Shown here: positions 55,858 through 64,000 of the stretch, piece by piece
Layout: each line of letters opens with the position of its first letter
How positions within the stretch are numbered: position 1 is the stretch's first letter
Assembly (NCBI GenBank): GCA_021495925.1
Contig: JAKEKT010000009.1
Location: 434,001 to 498,000 of the forward strand
Reading direction: 5' to 3'
DNA length: 64,000 nucleotides
Source of the DNA: Diplodia intermedia
Taxonomy: Eukaryota; Ascomycota; Dothideomycetes; Botryosphaeriales; Botryosphaeriaceae
Made by a program: the position numbers and the translations under genes
Notes under the pieces: model-generated
What the model was told of the DNA's origin: nothing
Database searches by the model: none
What the model saw: the letters and a program-made list of their open reading frames with translations, nothing else

Positions 55858-58230
55858 TCACACAACGATCTCCCTCCTACTCCACTGATGCTCCTCCTCC
55901 CCCGGCACCCTGTTCTTCTCCTCGTAGATGCGCTTCGTCAGCAGCTTGTACAGGAACGCGCTGTCGCCGTTGTACCTGATGTTGTGGTTGGAGTCGGTGA
56001 ACCACTGGCTGTCGAACTGGTCCGGGCCGACGCCGTCGGCCATGAGCACGTCGGCCAGCACGGCCGAGTGCTGGAAGTGCACGTTGTCGTCGGCCAGGCC
56101 GTGCGTGAGCAGGAAGCCGCCCGCGATGTTCTTGAAGCCGGCCGTGTTGCGGACCGCCGTCTCGTTGTAGCCCGCCGCGTTGGCCGCGTACGTCTTCATG
56201 TAGCGCTCCGTGTACATCGAGTCGTAGAAGCGCCAGTCGCTGACGGGCGCCGTGATGAGCCCGAGCGTGAAGACGCCCGAGTCGAGCTCGACCACCTTGC
56301 TGCTGAGGTAGCCGCCGTACGACCAGCCCCAGATGGCCACGTGGTCCGCGTCCGCCCACGCGTGCTTTTCGAGCATCTGCTGCGCCGCCCACACTTGGTC
56401 CTCGGCTTCTAGCTTGCCCAGCTGGCCCGTGACTTGGGCGCGGAAGGCGCGCCCCTTGTACCCGGTGCCGCGGTTGTCGACGACCCACTGCGCGTATTCC
56501 AGCTCTGGGTCGGACGAGATGTACGCGTTCCACGAGAGCGGGTTCCACGTCTTGGGGATCTCTTGAATGCCGGGGCCACCGTAGGGGTTGAAGAGGACTG
56601 GGTACTTCTTGGAAGGATCGAAGTTTGCGGGTAGGCGTTGCATCACGTTGAGCTTTTCGCCCGAGGGGTGGTCAAGCTCGAACCAGCTGATCTCGGGGAG
56701 ATTGTACTCGTTGATCTTGGCGTAGAAGTCGGCGTTGTCAACTAGCGTGCGCAGTGGTGTGGTGGTGCTATTGATGGAGTAGAGCTCCTGGTAGGGGACG
56801 TCGGGTCCTTGGTAAGAGAGTGCGTAGTAGCCGCCACCGCTGGAGAAGGAGGCGGACCAGTACGCTGGGATGGTGTCGTCGACGAGAGGCGTTTTCTTGA
56901 AGGTGCTGTAGGAGACAGAGTAAAGGTGTGATTCGGTGCTGTGGTGCTCAGTGGAAGTGTAGTAGACGAGGCTTCGAGCGGTGTCGACCTTGAGAATTGA
57001 ACGGACTTCCCATTCGCCGGAGGTCAGAGGGATGGCAGCTCCACCGCTGACAGGGTAGAGATAGATGTGGGTCCAGCCGGAAATGTCCGAGAGGTCGAGA
57101 TAGTACGTTCCGTTGGTGCCGTTGCCGGCCGCAGCCCCTACATAGGTGATGGCGAGGTTGTTGTCAAGCCAGCCCTCGCTCTCCGAACGCTCACGCACCA
57201 CGGAGCTCGATCCCGAGGCAACATCAACATTCACCACCTTCTCAGAATCCTGGACTCTGTTGTAGGCGCGGAACAGTACGTTGGAGTGATCGTCAGTAAC
57301 CCAAGCAACCTCGCCGATGATGATATCGTCGGCAGGGAATTCATCAATGGCAATGGAGGTGATTTCAGAAGAGGCAATATCCAGCAGGTTGAAGCCTACG
57401 GTTGGATTGGTAGCATCGACCTTGGGGTACCTGAGCTCCAGTTCGCGCGGATAAGAGTTTCCGTACTCGGTGCTGCTCGAGTATTAGCATGAACTAAAAC
57501 AAGGAACAAGACAAAGTACTTACTTGTCCATGTAGAATTGCACGCGGAATGTTGGCACACCGGTCTCATTGAAGTTGAGATATGCAATCTTCTCGCCGTC
57601 AGGACTCCACCAAAGCGCGTAGCGGTCAAACAGAATTTCTTCTTCCATTACCCAGTCGGGGACGGCGTTGAAGGTATCGGGATCGCCATCGGAAGTAATG
57701 CGCGTGACTTCACCGTCGGCCCAAATATAAAGGTCGTTGCCACGAACAAAAGCGATCTTTTCCCCATTGGGATCCCACTCGGCGTACTGGATATCCCCCG
57801 CTTGATCGGCGACTAGGGGGTCCAAGCTGCCAGAAGCAATGTCGAGGATGAAATAGTCGGCGAAGTAGGAATAGCGGTACTGCTTCGTATAGTTGGTGGC
57901 CCACAGAACGCGCGTCAGGTCTGTGCTGATCCAGTAGTCGTGGTAGTCGGCGGGCACCTGGTCGGCAGCCACAAAGGTCTCATTCTGGCCGGTGACAGCG
58001 TTGGCTAGAAGCAGAGCACCGTCATCGCTTGCATAGATGTACTGCCCGTCAACGTCGCTAGCCACCCACGCCAACGACACCGAAGACGGACTCAGGCTCG
58101 TCGCTACCGTCTCGTTGAAGGTAAGGAGCTTGGTGCCATTGGTCTTGGGCGCCGTCGTACCGCGCGGCGGGTAGATGGCATTTACGCCGGCGCCGATGGT
58201 TAGGCCAGCGAGCAATAGGGAGGACTTCAT
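55858..58230 (-). CDS. DPP4: Secreted dipeptidyl peptidase IV (S9B serine peptidase)
   Basis: Two exons (57524-58230, 55858-57472) encode 773 residues, the usual length. A signal peptide (MKSSLLLAGLTIGAGVNA) is followed by the propeller domain with several N-glycosylation sites. Its Glu pair lies in WVMEEEILFDRYALWWSPDG, which binds the substrate N-terminus. The catalytic domain has the nucleophile GWSYGG, the Asp in THGLADDNVHF and the His in DSNHNIRY. The enzyme removes Xaa-Pro and Xaa-Ala dipeptides from secreted peptides. The intron 57473-57523 has a GTAAGT donor, and its acceptor is a tandem GAGCAG, so two proteins differing by one residue are possible. Unlike yeast DAP2 there is no membrane anchor, so it is secreted or vacuolar by cleavage. 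Confidence 0.96.
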
Positions 58231-59325
58231 CGTGGCAACCGGAGAAGAGGCACGGCCAAGGGTGGGGGAGCGAGTGCCTCAAAAGAGCGTGGTCCGTTGG
58301 AGTCCACAATGGCGAGGTGCAGCAGTGTGGGTTATATAGTTTGTAAGATTGCATGAGATGGCGAGAGATGGCCACGACGCTTGGCGGCAGCGTCGTACAT
58401 CGCGCCTGCATGTCCCGAACAGGAAGCTGGCAACATAGGCGATCTGAGGCGGGTTGCTTGGCAGCTTGGCCGGCGGTGCGAGAGGAGAAGATACAGCGCG
58501 GGCCGGAGATACGGTCAGTTTAGAGAAGCTCAAGGATTTTCCCGCGCTGAGCGGCGTGATGGGTCTTTTGGAGAGGGGCTTGCCGGCTTGTTACGCCGCA
58601 TCTGCCCGGGTGCCGCAGTTTCTCATGCAGGAACGACCTGGAGCTGGACAATCAGGGCCAGCCTGTCCTGTGATAATCATCTGCGCGGCACAGATTCGGT
58701 CGAGAACATGGGTGCATGCTGGGGTTGAAACCAGGCCGATCGTCGTTGGCGCTGCACGAAACATTGCCTGGTGCGGGGTTAGTGTTCAGGGAAGGCACGA
58801 ATCGGCCACTACTTACCTGTCGCTTATCAGCAGCTCCATGCATAGTGACAAACAGACCAGCAATTGATTTGCACCAAGCGCGCTGTTTCCGGGCCAAGCA
58901 AGGAACTGAGCGACCTGAGTACCGCGCACACGGTGATACAAACCCCGCCGTTGTGTAACAAAGTTTCAGCCTCCAGTGTAGCCGGACATTAGTATTGACG
59001 AATCACCATTTCTTGTCTCTTACGCCAGTTATCCATGCATCCAACACATCTTATTTGCTGGTATCTGCCATCGCCATGGAGACCGAGAAGAAAGGAAAGT
59101 GGTATCGTGATCCATAACCAACCCACCCAAAACAAAAAACTCCAGGGATATATCGTCTTCAATCAGAATCATACAGCACATCCGCCCCATCGTCCATTCA
59201 TGCCGCGCCTTTTTTCTTTTTCTTTTTTTCTTTTCAAACGGCATGCGATGTCCTTCCTTCCCCGCGCTCACCGCTTCGCTCAATCCCCGTCGCAAAGCCC
59301 CTCAAGTTGCCATTCTTCCCCCATC
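58231..59325. other. Intergenic region between DPP4 and the four-helix protein gene
   Basis: DPP4 promoter region and 3' flank of the membrane protein gene. No coding frame or RNA is supported. Confidence 0.5.
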
Positions 59326-60115
59326 TTAACGGTACTGCGTGTTCTTCACGGGCTTGAGCTCCTCCTCGGCGCTGGGCGCGAACGAGCCCCTGGTGTCGTA
59401 CGAGGGCACGTTGTAGATGGGCGGCTGGTTGTAGGGGCCGGCGTAGCTCGTCTGCCCGTACTCCTGCGCCGACAGGTGGTTGTTGGTCGGGTTGACGGCG
59501 GGCGCGTAGTGGCCCGAGTTGGAGGCGCGCAGCCTGCGGTCGCGGCGGAACACGGTGACGGCGTAGATGAAGAGGCTGATGTAGAGGAGTCTGTTGGTTG
59601 ATACGTTAGTCTGTGATCGTGTGGATTTTTTTTTTTTGGATGGGCAGCGAGGAAAAAAAAACTTACAGGGCGGCGATGCCGAAGATGCTGACGTAGACGT
59701 GGCCGAGGGCGGCGTTGCCGACGATCTGGAGCACGATGATGGCGATCCAGAAGAGCAGTTGCAGGACGTTGATGATGAGGAAGGTGCGCGGGCTCAGCGA
59801 GTGGCGCACGTATTGGATCATGCACCACACGTCGAGCAGGAGGGAGACGATGAACAAGGTCATGAAAACGGCAACGAGGCTGAGCGGAAGGTCAGTGGAT
59901 TCCTTTCGCTGGTTGAGGGCTGCTACTTACATCTTTGTGGTGTTGATCGTTTTGTCGTCGAATTCTTCGAGCTCGTCGCTCGGGTCCTGGATCAAGACCG
60001 AGAGGATGAAGGCGTACATGGCGATGATGATGACCGTCAGGCCATCGCGGATGATCCAAATGGGAAGCAGAACGCGCTTCTTCCAAGGCGAGGTTTCCCG
60101 TGTGTAGCGCGCCAT
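59326..60115 (-). CDS. Four-helix membrane protein of unknown function
   Basis: Three exons (59931-60115, 59667-59879, 59326-59590) encode 220 residues. Four hydrophobic segments are visible: GLTVIIIAMYAFILSVLI, LVAVFMTLFIVSLLLDVW, TFLIINVLQLLFWIAIIVL and VYVSIFGIAALLLYISLFIY. A basic RRDRRLR stop-transfer follows, then a cytosolic Pro/Tyr/Asn-rich tail. The arrangement resembles MARVEL-type fungal membrane proteins, but I cannot name the family with certainty. The introns are 51 and 76 bases; both have GTAAGT donors. The predicted location is plasma membrane or endomembranes. Confidence 0.85.
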
Positions 60116-60900
60116 GTTGGTTTCGGTGTCGGTGTTGAGAGAAGGCGACGCTGGGCCTGATCGCGCAGATGTATGAGTACAAGTACTGTTGGTCGGGAAT
60201 GTAGTGGAGACAAAGGAAGATTCTGGGAGTGAGACAACTAATATATGAAGGCAAACCTGTTTGACCGCCTGAGCTACGATTTGTGGCTGCGCATGAGCTG
60301 TCTCGACTACGTCCATCCTTCGTTGCTCAGCCTCTCATGTGCCAGGCCGTCAGGCACCAGTCAGTGCCGCTCCCGCACCCTAAAATCGCACCGCGACGGA
60401 AATAGCACGCGGATTGCCCTAAAGGGGAAAGTCGTGTGTTATTGCCAGCCTGCCGAGCGGGGCTCTGCCTAAATCCTGGCGTGTGACTGGCCGACAAGCG
60501 CGAAGGATTTTGGGGGCGAAGTTCCATTGCGGTGTCGCTGCGAACACAGCCCTACTAGGCACCTGCCGTTCTCCACAACATATAATGCTTCTGTGTCAGA
60601 GCTTTACTTGACTGGAGCTGTCTGACGGATATGAGGCTGCTTGCATTAACTGGTACTGCAACAGATTCTCACCATCTATAGAGAGTTGAAAGAGCCGTCA
60701 CAGCGTATCGTACCATTAAAATCCAACATCATGACGCAAACCCGAGTCTTGCGTCCACCAGATTCTAGTATCAACCACTCTCGTCACACACACAATATTG
60801 CAAACGGTATTAATGTATTTCTGGAGGGCGAACTAGAATAGGTCAAAGGAACCACCCAGCAACTTCATAGACTTTTAGGGCAGTGGAAGCATTGCACAGC
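60116..60900. other. Intergenic region
   Basis: Promoter of the four-helix protein gene and the 3' flank of the disordered-protein gene. Nothing else is supported. Confidence 0.5.
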
Positions 60901-61893
60901 CTAGGATTTGAGGCATTTCCGCATAATCTTCGTGACGAGGCGACGCCATAGATCTCGAACGCGCGAGCGTTTCGATTTTCTGCTAGTCTGAGAAGCCCGA
61001 GAAGGCTGAGCAGTTTGGGAACTCTGGGAAGCCGCCTCTCCCAAGACTTTCAAGCTAGTCTCATCCGTTTTGACTTTCAAGATTGAGCGCGGCGGCGAGA
61101 TTCTGTGCATAGGCACTGCAGGTTCCTGCCCAATCGCTGTCTGTGCCTTCTTAAGCACCTCTTGTCCGCCGCTGGGTTCAATAGGCATGAAAAGCAACCC
61201 ACAGCCCGAAGGAACCTCCGTCGTGAGAGATATCGTGGCTTTCGACTCCACTGGCGGTATGATTGGAGGACTCGGACTCTGCCGCAAAAAGACGGCGCGT
61301 GGCGTATCCTCAGTGGGTCGTGTGGAAGTCTCGGACTTCGGGCTGTTTGGCGCAGTTTCAGCGGGTCGTTGTGTCGATTGCGACGAATTGGAAGAGCTGG
61401 ATGCCCTAGACCTCGCGGGTGTGCTTTCAAGGATAACAGGAGGTTCCTGGACCACGAAGCCCGACGATTCAGCGCCCACGGTTGGAACCGCCGGCGGGGC
61501 GTCTGCGGGACTTGGGTCCTTGACATCTTCAACTGCCACAATCGGAACTTCCTGCGGGACGCCAGGTGGTCCAGTTCGCGCAGGAGGAGACGGGGTATCG
61601 GCAGGTTTTGCTGTGGATGCCCGGCGAGACGGCGGTAGTGAGGAGAATCTATCAACGGTAGGGGTTCGAGAAAGTGGCTCCTGGACAACCTCATCGTCCA
61701 CGATTGGAACTGCCCGCGGAACTTCCGTGGAAGTCGGCTCTCGGACAGCATTTGCGACTACGTAGCGCTCAGGCCCCGAATCAAGGCTAGAATCACCGCC
61801 GAAACCGAAAGCAAGGGCATCTTTATAGGACATCAGAGGGGCCTGAGATTCGATTGCTGGAAGAATAGGTGTAGAGCCCCTGAAGAGTGGCAT
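60901..61893 (-). CDS. Ser/Pro/Thr-rich disordered protein of unknown function
   Basis: From the first strong Met in the frame (61893) the protein has 330 residues. The frame is open further upstream to about 62055, and a spliced N-terminal part is likely but I could not choose the exons. The sequence is low-complexity, with repeated short units of the type PxAVPTV/PREVPIV (PRAVPIVDDEVVQEP, QEVPIVAVEDVKDPS, PPAVPTVGAESSGF, FVVQEPPVILE), many SP/TP dipeptides, and a very basic C-terminus (RKSKRSRVRDLWRRLVTKIM). No domain was recognised. The coding nature rests on the long frame and the non-random repeats. Confidence 0.6.
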   Translation of the reverse strand: MPLFRGSTPILPAIESQAPLMSYKDALAFGFGGDSSLDSGPERYVVANAVREPTSTEVPRAVPIVDDEVVQEPLSRTPTVDRFSSLPPSRRASTAKPADTPSPPARTGPPGVPQEVPIVAVEDVKDPSPADAPPAVPTVGAESSGFVVQEPPVILESTPARSRASSSSNSSQSTQRPAETAPNSPKSETSTRPTEDTPRAVFLRQSPSPPIIPPVESKATISLTTEVPSGCGLLFMPIEPSGGQEVLKKAQTAIGQEPAVPMHRISPPRSILKVKTDETSLKVLGEAASQSSQTAQPSRASQTSRKSKRSRVRDLWRRLVTKIMRKCLKS

Positions 61894-63078
61894 CGCGTCG
61901 GCTACCGTCGAAGATGCTGAAGGATTGATGCTGCCGAAGATACCCTCCAGGTGGCTGCTCAGACCCAGGACCGACGCTCGGGAGGAAGGCTCGGTAATTG
62001 AAGTACTGATCTGTGTGAGTGTGGTTCCAACGGCCCAGAGAACACCATATCGCACCTGGTATCGGGGAGAACAGGAAGTTTTGGGGGAGGTATCCCCGGC
62101 AAGCTGACAATAAGATGTCGAGGTTGAGAACGACAGGACGGAGGGCGCTAAGGAGTGAGGGTGGAGAGCGCGACGCTGACGTCTGCTGCTGCTGGCTTGT
62201 AGACGCCTGAGGAAACACCGTACGGCGGGCTTGCTGTTCCTGCCATGCTGACGACTAGGTACTGACGGCCAAGGAAGGCAGATTGCAGAGTCAGGGCGCG
62301 CCTTCCCAGACTATTGCCCCATTGGATGCGGCGGCTGGCCAGAAGCGAGGCCATAGCGAGGGGTGCGGTTTCCCGTGGGTGAGCTATTTTCCATGCAGCA
62401 CCTTGTTTCGAGCTGCACGACTGTACCTGCCATGCGCAGACAAGCATCAACACAATCCTCCCTCACGCAGCGGGGCGGGCATGATATATGCCGCTGCGGC
62501 AGTGAAGTGCACGCATGGCGATGAAGACCTCGGTCGAAGGGGGGTTGTTGTTGAGAGTGCGCGTAGCTCGAGGCGAGGACACAGCTGCAGGTAAGACGCT
62601 AGCAGAGCAGGGAAGCGCGGCGACGCGGGTTCCATGGAAAGAAGCGCAAGAGGTGTCGAGCGGCGCTGGGCCGCGTTGAAGGACCGCGACGCCGGTCGGC
62701 GTTCATGTCTGGCTTCTCCGGCGCCGGAAAGGCGGGGCGCGCCAGAGGAGGGCGGGCCCGCTGGCCATCGCTGAAATGCAGGTGCCCGCATCCCGGCGCA
62801 TTACTTTCCCATCCACTCGCCTCCACACCCTTCCGCAGCTTTTCTCAAATCCTCTCGCTGCGCACTCCGCCTCGTGTGACTGTGACCCCGCCGCTGCCCG
62901 CTCCGGTGCATACACGCCCAGCGCAAGCTCTGCTGCCGCCCCCGCCTCCAACCCCACCATCCGTCCAACGAGCTCAGCTCACCCCAGCACCTCGCACAAA
63001 CCGCCATCGCCACCTCTCGTACGCCGCACGCGAGCCCGTTCCTCCACCCGAGACACACGTCGCTAGCCTCCAGCCAAC
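61894..63078. other. Divergent region upstream of the disordered-protein gene and UBC7
   Basis: It probably contains an upstream exon of the minus-strand gene (frames at 61900-62450, for example one rich in Gln/Ser from about 62218) and the UBC7 promoter and C-rich leader (62770-63078). The exon limits could not be decided. Confidence 0.45.
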
Positions 63079-63799
63079 ATGACCTCGACCTCAGCTGCCG
63101 CCGGTCTTCTTGGCCGCCAGCTCAAGCACATGCAAACGGACAAGGACATTCCGGGAATCAGTGTCGGCCTGGTGGATAACAACGTCTTTGAGTGGGAGGT
63201 GATGCTCATGATCAATGACGACTGCAAGTTCTACGGAGGTATGTAGAAGAGCGGCCTGGCTTGCGCCATGTACTTGTCTCGGTGGCTTCGGTCCCTGTGG
63301 CACATGTTCGCATTATCATCCTGAGACGCACAGCACATAACGCTGTACTGACTTGATTCGCAGGCGGCTTCTTCAGAGCGCGTCTATCATTCCCATCCGA
63401 GTACCCTCTGCTTCCTCCGAAGATGAAATTCGAGACCCCCATTTTCCACCCTAATAGTACGTTGCTCCTGCTCTGCGGCTTACGCGCGACGAACTGCGCG
63501 ACATGTGCCCTGCGCTGTTCATAACTGACAATCATCTAGTCTATGCTAGCGGCGATGTCTGCATCTCCATTCTGCATCCCCCTGGTGATGACAAATACGG
63601 CTACGAGTCTGCTTCGGAGCGTTGGTCGCCGGTCCAGACCCCTGAGACGATCCTTCTTTCCGTCATCTCCATGCTCTCATCACCAAATGACGAGAGTCCT
63701 GCCAACGTGGAGGCGGGGAGGTTGTGGCGCGATGATCCCAAGGAATTCAAGAAGAGGGTTAGGAAGTGCGTGAGGGATAGCCTCGAGGAGGGCATCTAA
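63079..63799 (+). CDS. UBC7: Ubiquitin-conjugating enzyme E2 of the UBC7/UBE2G type
   Basis: Three exons (63079-63238, 63364-63456, 63540-63799) encode 170 residues, matching the family. The active-site Cys is in GDVCISILHPPGDD, and the acidic loop that follows it (GDDKYGYESASERWSPV) is the 13-residue insertion that marks UBC7-type enzymes. FPSEYPLLPPKMKFETPIFH is the conserved stretch before the HPN motif. In yeast this E2 acts with membrane E3 ligases in ER-associated degradation. The introns are 125 and 83 bases; the first interrupts a Gly codon in YGGGFFRARL and the second the Ile after HPN. Confidence 0.97.
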
Positions 63800-64000
63800 G
63801 GAGGGATTACGGTATTTCGTAGAAAGCGTGGCGCCACTTCACTCCAGTTCTTTGGATCGGATCTGGACAGGTGTATATAGGTGGGCTGGATGGGTCTGGC
63901 TGGCGTATGAGAAACATGCATGGTATGGCGTTAAAAGGTTCGTCTTGCCTCTCACTTCCTTTGGCACCGTATCGTCGAACTTGATCATTGGACAACGATT

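Overview
The window is nuclear DNA of a filamentous ascomycete (Pezizomycotina). Evidence: protein genes are split by short introns (mostly 47-100 bases) with GTRNGT donors and CTAAC/CTGAC branch sites. A transposon has been wrecked by C-to-T and G-to-A mutation of the RIP type. The gene families present (three-domain FOX2, fungal NLR-like proteins, DUF7918, EthD) are typical of this group. No operons, CRISPR arrays or convincing tRNA genes were seen. All exon joins were worked out by hand from reading frame, splice consensus and family knowledge.

Layout. 1-97: start of an unidentified minus-strand gene. 239-5975: a full-length Copia-type LTR retrotransposon with 198-base LTRs and a perfect 5-base target duplication (CTAGC), inserted between that gene and FOX2 and mutated by RIP to an AT-rich relic. 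6274-9404: FOX2, the peroxisomal beta-oxidation multifunctional enzyme. 10511-11656: a quinone oxidoreductase-like MDR enzyme. 12519-16240: an NLR-like protein (serine hydrolase, NACHT-type NTPase, ankyrin-like tail). 17710-22830: three tandem minus-strand DUF7918 paralogues, two ending in a SUMO-interaction-like motif. 24107-26240: mitochondrial Hsp70 (SSC1), head-to-head with a WD40/DUF2415 protein (26985-29166). 29858-31396: cystathionine beta-lyase. 33667-35001: L-serine/threonine dehydratase-like enzyme.

35668-37782 is the most interesting locus. It holds a fungal viperin (RSAD2-like radical SAM enzyme) head-to-head with a nucleoside monophosphate kinase of UMP/CMP type. The two share a 251-base promoter that carries a perfect 18-base palindrome. 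The arrangement mirrors the vertebrate RSAD2-CMPK2 neighbourhood and suggests a nucleotide-based defence module: the kinase would feed the CTP pool and viperin would convert CTP to the chain terminator ddhCTP.

The rest: a small EthD-domain protein (39008-39485), a 4.2 kb gene-poor stretch, an acyltransferase-3 membrane protein (43704-45124), a 3 kb GC-rich gene-poor stretch, a short-chain dehydrogenase (48081-49239), a 14-exon NLR-like protein with a degenerate hydrolase, ankyrin repeats and a CorA-like membrane domain (51091-55666), secreted dipeptidyl peptidase IV (55858-58230), a four-helix membrane protein (59326-60115), a disordered Ser/Pro-rich protein (60901 to about 61893), and the ERAD-type ubiquitin-conjugating enzyme UBC7 (63079-63799). 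Housekeeping genes are interspersed with immunity-like genes (two NLR-like proteins and viperin), which are the accessory part of the window.
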